Of a stretch of 16,809 bases of DNA, positions 6,337 through 13,711 are shown in pieces. The position numbers and the translations under genes are program-made. The stretch comes from JBBTDV01 sp038042605 (lineage in GTDB: Bacteria > Bdellovibrionota > UBA1018). How positions within the stretch are numbered: the stretch's first letter is position 1; each line of letters begins with the position of its first letter. The notes beneath the pieces were generated by a model. It was not told the origin of the DNA, did not search any database, and saw only the letters and a program-made list of their open reading frames with translations. Location: the NCBI GenBank assembly GCA_964358645.1, contig CAYHPW010000052.1, positions 1 through 16,809 of the forward strand. The letters run 5' to 3'.

Positions 6337-7092
6337 AAACTCTTCTAGTTCTTTAAGTGAACCAATGGATTCAATCCTGTCAGGGGGTGGCGGTGGCACG
6401 GCAAGTCCTTTTTTAGCCACTGCTTTCGCGCCTTCAATATCATCCATTTCCTCGATAAGAAGCTTCATCAAAAAAAGGTGGTTCAGTGGTTCATCAGGCA
6501 CGGTCCGAATGGCCTTCTCGAAGTATTCTTTCGCGCGCTTGTTGCTGCCTCCAAGTATGCCTGGCAGTTTTTGTTCGATCAATCCCAGCAAACGGTAAGC
6601 TCCGGCACCGGCGTAACCAGGGTCGATATTGACGGTTTCCTGAAGATGGTGCCTTATGGTGCTTATGCTGAAGAACATTTTAAAAATCCCTGCATGTTTT
6701 CCATACAGTGCCATGTTTATTGCCGTCCAGAAGTGGCATGGAGCACATTTTGGCGCTAGCTCCAATGCTGATTTTCCGGCGTCCCTGCCTTCGGCGAATA
6801 TTTGCAGCTTTTCGTCGTCATCCTTGGCAATATGAAGGCCGAAAAAATAACAGCCCATCGAATGCCGCCAGCCGGATTCAGGATCGGATGGGTTTTTTGA
6901 ATGATATTCACGGAAGAGTTGCAGGGCTTTGCGCGCCTGATCTTGCCCACCCCCTTCCTGATCCCCCCTTTTAAGAAAAGCCGAGTCGCCCTCTGAGTAC
7001 TGCTGCGAGGCATGCGCATGTTGTGTGAAAACAAACGCGCTGATGACAAGATACTTTAATGTGTTTTTTAACTTAATGGTCTTAAACTTCAC
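6316..7092 (-). CDS. Secreted TatT-like helical-repeat protein
   Basis: The product resembles the TatT family (TRAP transporter T-component, PF16811), periplasmic helical-repeat proteins that partner some TRAP transporters. The GTG at 7092 (258 residues) was chosen over the ATG at 7152 because it gives a clean signal peptide ending AHA (26-28) before Ser29; AGGTGG lies 15 bases upstream, further than usual. Supporting segments are CHFWTAINMALYGK near 119-132, a long helix leading to IDPGYAGAGAYRLLGLIE near 156-173, and LPGILGGSNKRAKEYFEKAI near 176-195, where the family has its 'P..lGG....A...f..A' signature. The segment near residue 224 is a run of prolines (VPPPPPD). No TRAP permease or solute-binding gene is in the window, so the partner is unknown. 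It faces a TadC-like gene across a 52-base divergent spacer. Confidence 0.68.
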   Translation of the reverse strand: MKFKTIKLKNTLKYLVISAFVFTQHAHASQQYSEGDSAFLKRGDQEGGGQDQARKALQLFREYHSKNPSDPESGWRHSMGCYFFGLHIAKDDDEKLQIFAEGRDAGKSALELAPKCAPCHFWTAINMALYGKHAGIFKMFFSISTIRHHLQETVNIDPGYAGAGAYRLLGLIEQKLPGILGGSNKRAKEYFEKAIRTVPDEPLNHLFLMKLLIEEMDDIEGAKAVAKKGLAVPPPPPDRIESIGSLKELEEFLKKPNL

Positions 7093-7122
7093 GGACTTTA
7101 TTTTTTGCCACCTGTTTAGGTA

Positions 7123-7146
7123 AGTCAATTGACACTTTTGAAGTGT
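7123..7146. promoter_or_regulatory. Back-to-back -35 elements and palindrome, divergent spacer
   Basis: In the 52-base spacer between the divergent TatT-like and TadC-like genes, TTGACA (plus, 7129-7134) and TTGACT (minus, read from 7128 to 7123) abut within the palindrome TCAATTGA. Next to it is the perfect inverted repeat ACACTT-TTG-AAGTGT (7132-7146). Good -10 boxes are not obvious; the minus strand offers AAAAAT at 17 bases. A shared operator is plausible but inferred. If transcription on the plus strand uses this -35, the TadC-like start may be the ATG at 7175. Confidence 0.35.
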
Positions 7147-8203
7147 GGGCATTTTTGTTGCACAGCTGCGCCGGATGTTTGTTTGGGCTTTGTCAATTGG
7201 CTGCTTGTTATTCGGACTTGATAGTATTGTCAGGCGCCTGAATTTAGGCGGATTTTTCAGCCGCAGTACAGACATAAAAGCCGCAAGATGCGTTGGCGAT
7301 CTGCTCGGTGAGTTCGAGGATATTTTCTCAAGTGGTTTGGTTCCCGATGAAAGCCGCTGGCAGCGGTTACACCAAATACAAGAGCCATGGGGCACGCTCA
7401 TCCATTCAAGCCTGGGCGAATTAAAAGCCGCCGGGGGATCAGTGCTTCCAACTATAAGGCGCCTAAGAGAACTGGCGCAGGAAAATGTAAAAACATTCAA
7501 TGATGTTAAGACCCGCTCTTCACAAGCCTTCGCACAGGCTTTGATTTGCGCGTGTCTGGTGCCGCTTTTCGGCACGATGCTTTACCTTCTCTTGCCAGGG
7601 CTTGAGACAAGGTTTTGGCTTTGGCTGTGCTGCTGTGCCGCCGCGTTTGTTTCAACTGTCTTTGGTGTTATCTGGATGCTGAAGCTTGCTGAAAGCGCGC
7701 GCTGGGCCGGGCTTACTGCTGAGTATAGGCCATGGATGCTTGCTTTTCAGTGTGCTGGTGAAAGATTCCTTGCTCTAGTGCGGGCTGGAAACACGCCGGA
7801 TGTGGCGTGGGGCCAGTGCGTGAAGTGGCTTTCGACCATCGCTCCTGGTCTTGCTTCACTATGGGGCTATTCTGTTTGGATAGGTGTTGAACAGCCAGGT
7901 CGGTTCGGCTGCAAAACAATGTGTAGAGCGCATGGTGTTATGGTGGGAGCTGGGGGGGCTTTGCGGAAAGTGATTCAGGTTGCTGTAATGGATGGTAGAC
8001 CATGCGTGGAACGTGTTGAAAGCATGCTCTCTGATATCCGCCGTGAATTAAGATCGTGCATTGATCATGAGCTTTCACTTGTTGCGACACGCGCGCTTAA
8101 GCCGCTGTTTTCTTTTGTAGCACCCGGGGTTCTGGGCCTGCTTTTCACTGGGCTTTGGATAGTCTGGAGGAGTTCGATTGAAGGGACAGCCGGAATTTTC
8201 TGA
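7145..8203 (+). CDS. TadB/TadC-like inner-membrane protein (T2SF-type)
   Basis: The 352-residue product has hydrophobic segments at about 11-29, 132-151, 157-178 and 322-341. This layout (one, then a close pair, then a long soluble part, then one at the end) matches TadB/TadC, the inner-membrane platform proteins of Flp-type pili. Residues 95-140 (GGSVLPTIRRL, a charged helix, then the second membrane segment) resemble the end of a T2SF domain. Residues 205-225 (RFLALVRAGNTPDVAW) resemble the start of another, and the last helix pair (RALKPLFSFVAPGVL) resembles TadC C-termini. No secretion ATPase, secretin or pilin gene is nearby. The start is GTG at 7145; the ATG at 7175 is the alternative. 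It is probably co-transcribed with the small gene it overlaps. Membrane location is firm, the family assignment moderate. Confidence 0.55.
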   Translation: MGIFVAQLRRMFVWALSIGCLLFGLDSIVRRLNLGGFFSRSTDIKAARCVGDLLGEFEDIFSSGLVPDESRWQRLHQIQEPWGTLIHSSLGELKAAGGSVLPTIRRLRELAQENVKTFNDVKTRSSQAFAQALICACLVPLFGTMLYLLLPGLETRFWLWLCCCAAAFVSTVFGVIWMLKLAESARWAGLTAEYRPWMLAFQCAGERFLALVRAGNTPDVAWGQCVKWLSTIAPGLASLWGYSVWIGVEQPGRFGCKTMCRAHGVMVGAGGALRKVIQVAVMDGRPCVERVESMLSDIRRELRSCIDHELSLVATRALKPLFSFVAPGVLGLLFTGLWIVWRSSIEGTAGIF

Positions 8204-8318
8204 GCACGGCCTAATAAGGTGGGCTATTCTTGTAGTTTGCTTTTCACTTATCATTGGCGGCAAGCCGTGGCGTTTTCCGGATGGGGGCAGGCCACTTTTA
8301 AGAAGCATTCTTAGATAA
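8178..8318 (+). CDS. Small single-pass membrane peptide, 46 residues
   Basis: This short frame starts with TTG at 8178, preceded by GGAGG at 8166-8170 with 7 bases between, the best ribosome site in this region. It begins inside the 3' end of the TadC-like gene (26-base overlap, different frame) and ends at TAA 8316-8318, overlapping the convergent protease gene by 21 bases. The peptide has a polar first dozen residues, one hydrophobic helix at about 12-27 (LIRWAILVVCFSLIIG) and a basic tail ending LLRSILR. I do not recognise it. Position suggests a partner of the TadC-like protein, perhaps a reduced TadE-like or pilin-like peptide, but that is a guess. It could also be a chance frame; the ribosome site and membrane helix argue against this. 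Confidence 0.45.
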   Translation: MKGQPEFSEHGLIRWAILVVCFSLIIGGKPWRFPDGGRPLLRSILR

Positions 8319-10763
8319 ACGCTGAAAGATCTGAAGGGTTCTTGCGTAGCTATCAAGCTTTTCCTGAACCAACCCGTGCAGTGACTCGACCGGGAATCTG
8401 CCATCTGGCCGTCTCTCGCCTGGCTCGACACCAGTTAAAAGCCGAATGCCCTCATTTATCGTTTGGACTGCACATACGCTGAATTGCCCAGCCTCGACGG
8501 CATTGCGCACGTCTTTCCTCAGCATCAAGTTTGGCACGTTTGAGCGTGGAATTATCACCCCTTGATTGCCGGTGAGCCCATTCTCGCGGCAGACCGAGAA
8601 AAATCCCTCGATCTTCTCGTTAACTCCTCCCACCGCCTGAATCTCGCCATGCTGATTTACAGAACCAGTTACGGCGATGCCTTGCAAAATCGGTATCCCT
8701 GAGAGCGCGGAAAGCAGGGCGTAAAGTTCGGTGGACGATGCCGAGTCGCCTTCAACTTCGTCATATGATTGCTCGAATGTGATTGTAGCTCCAAGTGAGA
8801 GCGGCCATTCCTGCGCATATGTTGAGCGCAGGTAGCCGGACAAAATGAGAAAGCCTTTTGAGTGGATGCGGCCGGACAGCTTGGTTTCACGCTCTATGCT
8901 CCGTACCGTACCGCGGCCAATGCTTATCGATGCCGTGATTCTGGATGGCCTTCCGAACATGTAATCACCAATATCTATAACTGCGATTCCGTTGATCTGG
9001 CCGACCTTGGCTCCATCCGTGTCTATCATGATGGTGCCGTCGGCGATCCATTCATGAATTTTTGTTTCCACGATATTTGAACGGAAGATTTTCTTATCAA
9101 TCGCAAAATCAACATCAGCCCCGGTCACAAGCGTGTGTCCTGTCTCGCGTGCCCAATGGCTTGCTTCGGCTGCCAGGTCGGCGATCTTGCTAAGATGAGT
9201 GCTTAGTTTGCGCTGATTTGAACTGAGCCTGGCGCCATGCTCGATTATCCTTGATACGGCCTCTTTGTCGAAGTTTAATAGCGATTTCTCGCGTACACAG
9301 CGACTTATGAATGCTGCATAGCTCATGATGTTCCCGCTGTCCCAGTCCATTTCGGGGCCGAAATCAGCCCTGAGTTTAAACAGCGTCGGGAACTCTGGGT
9401 CCATCTGGTAGAGAAGCCTGTAAATCCACGGTGTACCTATCAGGATCACTTTCAAACCCATCTTGATTCCCTGTGGCCTCAGCGTAGCTACCGGAAACAG
9501 CGTGAACTGTTCGCCAAGATTTTCAATCTGGACTTTCTTAGATAGCAGCACGCGCTTAAGTGCTTCCCAGGAAAACGGGTTGCGGAGCACCTCAAGCGCA
9601 TCGATGACCAAAAAGCCGCCGTTGGCGCGCTGGACTGAGCCGCATTCAATTTCAAGGAGGTCGGTCACAAGCGCGCCGAAAGTTGATCTGAAGCTGATGC
9701 GGCCGAAAAGATTGTAGTAGGTCGGGTTTTGCTCAAAAATCAGCGGAGCTCCCTTGGTCTGGCTGTTATCCACGAACACATTTACACGATAACGGTTGAA
9801 ATGGTCCTGTTTAGCCATCTTTTGCGTTTTTGCCATCATGATATCTGCAGCATCCGTATCGTCTTGCTGTTGTGATCTCAATATGGCGAGATTTTCCAAC
9901 AGGTCTTCCTCGACTTGATCTAGGTAACTTCCGATAGCACTGTAGGTTTTGAATTCGTCTCTAAGTTCATCAAGCGCACCGCCGATGGCGAAGCGGGCTA
10001 TTTCGCGGTCAAGTTGTCTTATCTGTTCCTGCTCTTCCTTGTCGAGGCTTCTTAGTTGTCTAAGTGTTGTTGTAGCTATTGCTTGCACTTCGTGCGTGCG
10101 TTTTTCAATGACATCCTTGTCATCGGGCGCAAGATTTTCGAATTCCTCGGTAGGGATAGGCTTGCCGCGAATTAATGGCACGCTTATAAAACCAGAGGGC
10201 GTGACTTCAATGGTCACGTTGCGCTCTTTGGCGTAAATGCTCAGCTCGTCCAAGAGTTTTCGTCTCCTGTGATGAATCCGTGACAAGGTGTCTCTTCTTT
10301 TTTTCTCGTAGTTTTCGGTTTCAAAGGCTTTTGGGATCTCGCGCCTTATGAATGCTGAAAAATCATCCATCTCCCGCGCGAAATTTGTCCCGATGCCGGC
10401 CGGCAGCTCAATCGCGACCGGGTGGTCGGGTGATGAAAAATTGTGCACATATATGAAGTCAGGTGGAGTCGGCAGCTCGGCCGCATATTTCGCCACCAGC
10501 TCGCGTACAGTTGTTTCACGGCCTGAGCCGGTCATTCCAGCGACATAAATATGGAAATCAGGCGAAGAGAACTTCGCTCCCATCTGGATCGTATCGATGG
10601 CGCGCGCCTGGCCTATCGTGCCTTCAAGCGGCTTGATATCAGCCGTATCCTCAAACTTGAGATCATCAGGATTCACGGAGCGATACAGGTCGGTGGCTTC
10701 AAGAGTAAGGTTTTTTTTTGCGCTTATGGGCAATTTTTTAATTATGGCACCGTTTGATTGCAT
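8298..10763 (-). CDS. Lon-like ATP-dependent protease (YcbZ/LonB type)
   Basis: This family joins an AAA_32-type ATPase region to a Lon C-terminal peptidase domain (PF13654 and PF05362). The ATG at 10763 (821 residues) was preferred to the TTG at 10781; it has AGAAG 8 bases upstream. The P-loop at about 76-83 reads GMTGSGRE, with Arg where classical Walker A has Lys, a variant I recall as common in this family. A charged helical insertion follows (about 130-300). In the peptidase domain the catalytic Ser is at about 674 in GDSASS and the catalytic Lys at about 717 in GGVNEKIEGFF, 43 residues apart as in E. coli Lon. There is no signal peptide, so it is cytoplasmic. Substrates are unknown. It follows nadA by 48 bases on the same strand and is probably co-transcribed with it. 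Confidence 0.9.
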   Translation of the reverse strand: MQSNGAIIKKLPISAKKNLTLEATDLYRSVNPDDLKFEDTADIKPLEGTIGQARAIDTIQMGAKFSSPDFHIYVAGMTGSGRETTVRELVAKYAAELPTPPDFIYVHNFSSPDHPVAIELPAGIGTNFAREMDDFSAFIRREIPKAFETENYEKKRRDTLSRIHHRRRKLLDELSIYAKERNVTIEVTPSGFISVPLIRGKPIPTEEFENLAPDDKDVIEKRTHEVQAIATTTLRQLRSLDKEEQEQIRQLDREIARFAIGGALDELRDEFKTYSAIGSYLDQVEEDLLENLAILRSQQQDDTDAADIMMAKTQKMAKQDHFNRYRVNVFVDNSQTKGAPLIFEQNPTYYNLFGRISFRSTFGALVTDLLEIECGSVQRANGGFLVIDALEVLRNPFSWEALKRVLLSKKVQIENLGEQFTLFPVATLRPQGIKMGLKVILIGTPWIYRLLYQMDPEFPTLFKLRADFGPEMDWDSGNIMSYAAFISRCVREKSLLNFDKEAVSRIIEHGARLSSNQRKLSTHLSKIADLAAEASHWARETGHTLVTGADVDFAIDKKIFRSNIVETKIHEWIADGTIMIDTDGAKVGQINGIAVIDIGDYMFGRPSRITASISIGRGTVRSIERETKLSGRIHSKGFLILSGYLRSTYAQEWPLSLGATITFEQSYDEVEGDSASSTELYALLSALSGIPILQGIAVTGSVNQHGEIQAVGGVNEKIEGFFSVCRENGLTGNQGVIIPRSNVPNLMLRKDVRNAVEAGQFSVCAVQTINEGIRLLTGVEPGERRPDGRFPVESLHGLVQEKLDSYARTLQIFQRLSKNAS

Positions 10764-10811
10764 TACGTGATTCTTCTGCAAGTGGGGTGCTGAGACGCGG
10801 GCGCTTTGTTG

Positions 10812-11744
10812 TTATTGCTGCACTGACCACTCTAGCATTCTCTCCAGCGGTGCCAAAGCCTTGCATCGTAAGTCTTCTGGCATTGTTATCTCAGGGGATT
10901 CATTTTGGAGTGAGTGATAAACCTTTTCAAGCGTATTTAATTTCATGAATGGGCACTCATTGCATGAACATTCGTGGTTTGGCGGTGCGGGGATGAATGT
11001 CTTGGTCGGGGCCATTTTCTTCATCTGGTGAATGATGCCCTCCTCGGTGGCTACGATGAATGTGTTTTTGTGGCTTTCGGTGATATGCCGCAAAAGAGCG
11101 GATGTGCTGCCTATGAATCCTGCTTTTGCTAGAAGCGTAGGCTCACATTCTGGATGCGCGATTAATTCCGCCTCTGGGGTGTTGATCATTAGTGCTGCGA
11201 TTTTACGCTCAGAAAATGTTTCGTGGACTATACATGTGCCTGGCCACAGGAGCATGTCACGTCCGGTTTTTTTCGCTACATAAGAGCCGAGGTTGCGGTC
11301 AGGCGCGAAGAGGATCTTGCGGTCGCCAGGTATGTGCTCCACTATTTTTACCGCGTTTGAGCTTGTGCATATCACATCGCTCTGGGCCTTTATCGCGGCT
11401 GAGCAGTTAATGTAAGATACAACGAAATGTTCAGGATTTCTGGCGCGGAACTTTGCGAATGCATCAGGCGGGCAGCTATCCGACAGCGAGCATCCAGCGC
11501 GCATGTCCGGCATCACTACTTTCAGGGAAGGGTTAAGGATCTTGGCTCCTTCGGCCATGAAATGTACTCCCGCGAAAACTATCATTCTGGCCTTTGTCTG
11601 CTTTGCCGCTCTAGCTAGTTCAAGGCTGTCACCCACGAAATCTGCGATGTCCTGAATGTCAGGTTCCTGATAATAATGAGCAAGCAGTATGGCATTTTTT
11701 TCTGTTTTAAGTCGCTCGATAGCCCTGAAGATGTCGTCCGGCAT
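10812..11744 (-). CDS. nadA: Quinolinate synthase
   Basis: NadA condenses iminoaspartate with dihydroxyacetone phosphate to quinolinate in de novo NAD synthesis, using a 4Fe-4S cluster. The ATG at 11744 (310 residues, normal length) was preferred to the TTG six bases upstream. Three cluster cysteines are in place: C85 (MRAGCSLSD), C171 (WPGTCIVHE) and C264 (NECPFMKLN). Substrate-site motifs are LLAHYYQ at 21-27, VGDSL at 37-41, a CTSSNA segment near 126-131 and HPEC at 197-200. All three internal repeats of the NadA fold can be recognised. nadB and nadC are not in the window. It is the first gene of a minus-strand pair with the Lon-like protease and is divergent from the small gene at 11830, with 85 bases between. 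Confidence 0.97.
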   Translation of the reverse strand: MPDDIFRAIERLKTEKNAILLAHYYQEPDIQDIADFVGDSLELARAAKQTKARMIVFAGVHFMAEGAKILNPSLKVVMPDMRAGCSLSDSCPPDAFAKFRARNPEHFVVSYINCSAAIKAQSDVICTSSNAVKIVEHIPGDRKILFAPDRNLGSYVAKKTGRDMLLWPGTCIVHETFSERKIAALMINTPEAELIAHPECEPTLLAKAGFIGSTSALLRHITESHKNTFIVATEEGIIHQMKKMAPTKTFIPAPPNHECSCNECPFMKLNTLEKVYHSLQNESPEITMPEDLRCKALAPLERMLEWSVQQ

Positions 11745-11773
11745 AATCAACTTAGTCTCTAGCTCTTATTGAA

Positions 11774-11797
11774 AAGCCTGGCAACTTCAATAGGCTT
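11774..11797. repeat. Inverted repeat in the nadA / small-gene spacer
   Basis: AAGCCT (11774-11779) and AGGCTT (11792-11797) form a 6-bp stem with a 12-base loop in the 85-base divergent spacer. It could be an operator for either gene or part of the leader of the gene at 11830. No T-run follows on either strand. A TTGAAA at 11769-11774 is a possible -35 without a clear -10. Confidence 0.3.
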
Positions 11798-11829
11798 AAG
11801 TAACAATATACGCTGAGGAGAAAATTTAT

Positions 11830-12216
11830 ATGAAGTTTATGGGGCGAATGGGATCCTTCATTAAATCCCCCGCGGGGCACGCATTAAGAATTTTAAAAAA
11901 AGGTCCGGCAAGGCGGATTATTTTTTTCTACCCTGGCGAAGAAGGCACGTACATCGATAAAGCGGATGTCACGTTATATGAAAACGGGATTCTTCATATA
12001 AAATCAAACCAGGAAGAGACAACTACACACTTGCAGAACTGCGAGATTCTCTGGAATTTTGAAGTTGACGGCGAGGAGCGTGATAGCAAAGTCAGGCTCC
12101 TGAAAACAAAACACATAAAGCCCACTGCTTCTATGATTCCGTCAGCCCACGTCCCGGTTGACGAAGCTGGTGGAGCTGATTCTAACATTACCGAGACACC
12201 GGAGTGCAGGGATTAA
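11830..12216 (+). CDS. Small protein of unknown function
   Basis: I do not recognise this 128-residue product. The start is well supported: GAGGAG (11815-11820) lies 9 bases before the ATG. There is no signal peptide or membrane helix, so it is probably cytoplasmic. Residues 18-30 are basic (LRILKKGPARRII). Residues about 30-95 alternate hydrophobic and polar in a way that suggests a small beta-sheet domain (RIIFFYPG, ADVTLYENGILHIKS, CEILWNFEVD). The last 30 residues are acidic, Thr/Ala/Pro-rich and probably disordered. It is divergent from nadA and separated from icd by 146 bases that contain a candidate terminator, so it is probably its own transcription unit. Confidence 0.65.
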   Translation: MKFMGRMGSFIKSPAGHALRILKKGPARRIIFFYPGEEGTYIDKADVTLYENGILHIKSNQEETTTHLQNCEILWNFEVDGEERDSKVRLLKTKHIKPTASMIPSAHVPVDEAGGADSNITETPECRD

Positions 12217-12224
12217 AATGTTTT

Positions 12225-12254
12225 TTGCGCAGTGAATAACGCGCAATTTGTTTT
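12225..12254 (+). terminator. Candidate intrinsic terminator after the small gene
   Basis: TTGCGC (12225-12230) and GCGCAA (12241-12246) form a 6-bp stem with a 10-base loop, followed by TTTGTTTT at 12247-12254. The stem begins 8 bases after the stop at 12216. The loop is large and the stem short, so termination may be weak; the preceding T-run could let it act on the opposite strand too. Confidence 0.45.
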
Positions 12255-12269
12255 AAATACAATTGATTA

Positions 12270-12297
12270 TTGACCAGAACGTATGTTGTTGAATAAA
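12270..12297 (+). promoter_or_regulatory. Possible promoter of the icd-mdh-sucCD cluster
   Basis: TTGACC at 12270-12275 and AATAAA at 12292-12297, 16 bases apart, lie in the AT-rich leader about 65 bases before icd. A second, weaker pair is possible downstream (TTGAAT at 12289). No riboswitch-like structure or clear operator is visible in 12255-12362. Confidence 0.25.
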
Positions 12298-12362
12298 GTC
12301 TTTTAGCGTTTCGTTAAATATCTAACATCAAACTTAACCCTAGCGGAGGGGTGGTTTTATAT

Positions 12363-13688
12363 ATGCAAAACAATCCAAAATTTCAGAATCTTGAAGTGCC
12401 GGCACGCGGAGAAAAAATTTCAGTCGTCAACGGGAAATTGCAGGTGCCGAAGAACCCGGTAATACCCTTTATAGAAGGTGATGGTATCGGCCCGGACATC
12501 TGGCGTTCGTCAAAGGCGGTGTTTGATGCCGCTGTTGCAAAAGCCTATGGCGGCGACAGGAAGATAGAATGGTTCGAAGTTTACGCTGGTGAAAAATCAT
12601 TCAAGAAATTCAACAACTGGCTGCCGGAAGATACGCTGACAGCGATGCGGTACTATCTGGTTTCAATAAAAGGCCCTCTTACGACCCCTATCGGAGGCGG
12701 CATGCGTTCGCTGAACGTGTCGCTCAGGCAGATGCTGGATCTGTATGTGTGTCTGCGGCCGGTAAGATGGTTTAGGGGTGTCCCTTCTCCGGTTAAACAG
12801 CCGGAGAAGCTTGATATGGTGATCTTCCGTGAGAATACGGAGGACATTTATGCGGGCATCGAATTTGAGATGGGCAGCGATCAGGTGCGCATGGTTATTG
12901 ATTTCATAAAGCAGAAATTTCCGAAGGAATATGCAAAAATCCGTTTCCCGGAAACATCGGGGATAGGGATTAAACCGGTTTCAAAAGAAGGGACGGAGCG
13001 TTTGGTAAGGTCGGCGATTGAGTACGCGGTTCTCAACAAGCGCAAGTCCGTTACGCTGGTGCATAAGGGCAATATCATGAAGTTCACGGAAGGCGCGTTT
13101 CGTAATTGGGGATATGATCTTGCGGAACGCGAGTTCAGGGACAAGGTATATACCTGGGCACAGTGGGAAAAAACAAGAGCAGAAGACGGAGAACATGTTG
13201 CTGATGCGGAAATGAAAGAAGAACTCGCCAAAGGCAAAGTGCTTATTAAAGATGCGATTGCAGATATAACGCTTCAACAGGTGCTTACACGTCCGGATGA
13301 GTTCAGCGTGATAGCCACGCTCAATCTAAACGGCGATTATCTTTCTGACGCGCTGGCAGCACAGGTTGGCGGGATAGGGATAGCGCCTGGCGGGAATATT
13401 AATTATCTAAGCGGTCATGCGGTATTCGAAGCCACCCACGGCACGGCTCCAAAATATGCGGACCTTGACAGGGTTAATCCTGGCTCGGTGATTCTCTCAG
13501 GTGAGATGATGCTTCGTTATATGGGATGGTCTGAAGCCGCGGACTTGATATTAAAAGGAATGGATGGCGCGATCGGATCCAAAAAAGTTACGTATGATTT
13601 TGCACGTTTGATGAGAGCGGAAGGGGCGCCCGGAGTACAAGAGATCAAATGCTCTGAATTCGGGCAGGAAGTAATTAAGTGGATGTAA
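12363..13688 (+). CDS. icd: NADP-dependent isocitrate dehydrogenase
   Basis: The enzyme oxidises and decarboxylates isocitrate to 2-oxoglutarate with NADP in the TCA cycle. The ATG at 12363 (441 residues) was preferred to the GTG at 12351, which lies inside the ribosome site GGAGGGG (12345-12351). Isocitrate-binding residues are visible: S116, N118 and R122 in SLNVSLR, R132 in LRPVR and R156 in FRENTEDIYAG, offset by 3 from E. coli S113, N115, R119, R129 and R153. VHKGNIMKFTEGAF holds the catalytic Lys at 235. HGTAPKY at 359-365 carries the Lys-Tyr pair that recognises the NADP 2'-phosphate, so NADP rather than NAD is expected. Length is normal for the homodimeric type. It is the first gene of the TCA cluster; mdh follows after 23 bases. 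Confidence 0.97.
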   Translation: MQNNPKFQNLEVPARGEKISVVNGKLQVPKNPVIPFIEGDGIGPDIWRSSKAVFDAAVAKAYGGDRKIEWFEVYAGEKSFKKFNNWLPEDTLTAMRYYLVSIKGPLTTPIGGGMRSLNVSLRQMLDLYVCLRPVRWFRGVPSPVKQPEKLDMVIFRENTEDIYAGIEFEMGSDQVRMVIDFIKQKFPKEYAKIRFPETSGIGIKPVSKEGTERLVRSAIEYAVLNKRKSVTLVHKGNIMKFTEGAFRNWGYDLAEREFRDKVYTWAQWEKTRAEDGEHVADAEMKEELAKGKVLIKDAIADITLQQVLTRPDEFSVIATLNLNGDYLSDALAAQVGGIGIAPGGNINYLSGHAVFEATHGTAPKYADLDRVNPGSVILSGEMMLRYMGWSEAADLILKGMDGAIGSKKVTYDFARLMRAEGAPGVQEIKCSEFGQEVIKWM

Positions 13689-13711
13689 AACATTAAGAAA
13701 GGACGTAAGTC

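Noticed and set aside
7093..7575. Upstream extension of the TatT-like frame to 7575
   Set aside because: It runs antisense into the TadC-like gene and would place the signal peptide in mid-protein.
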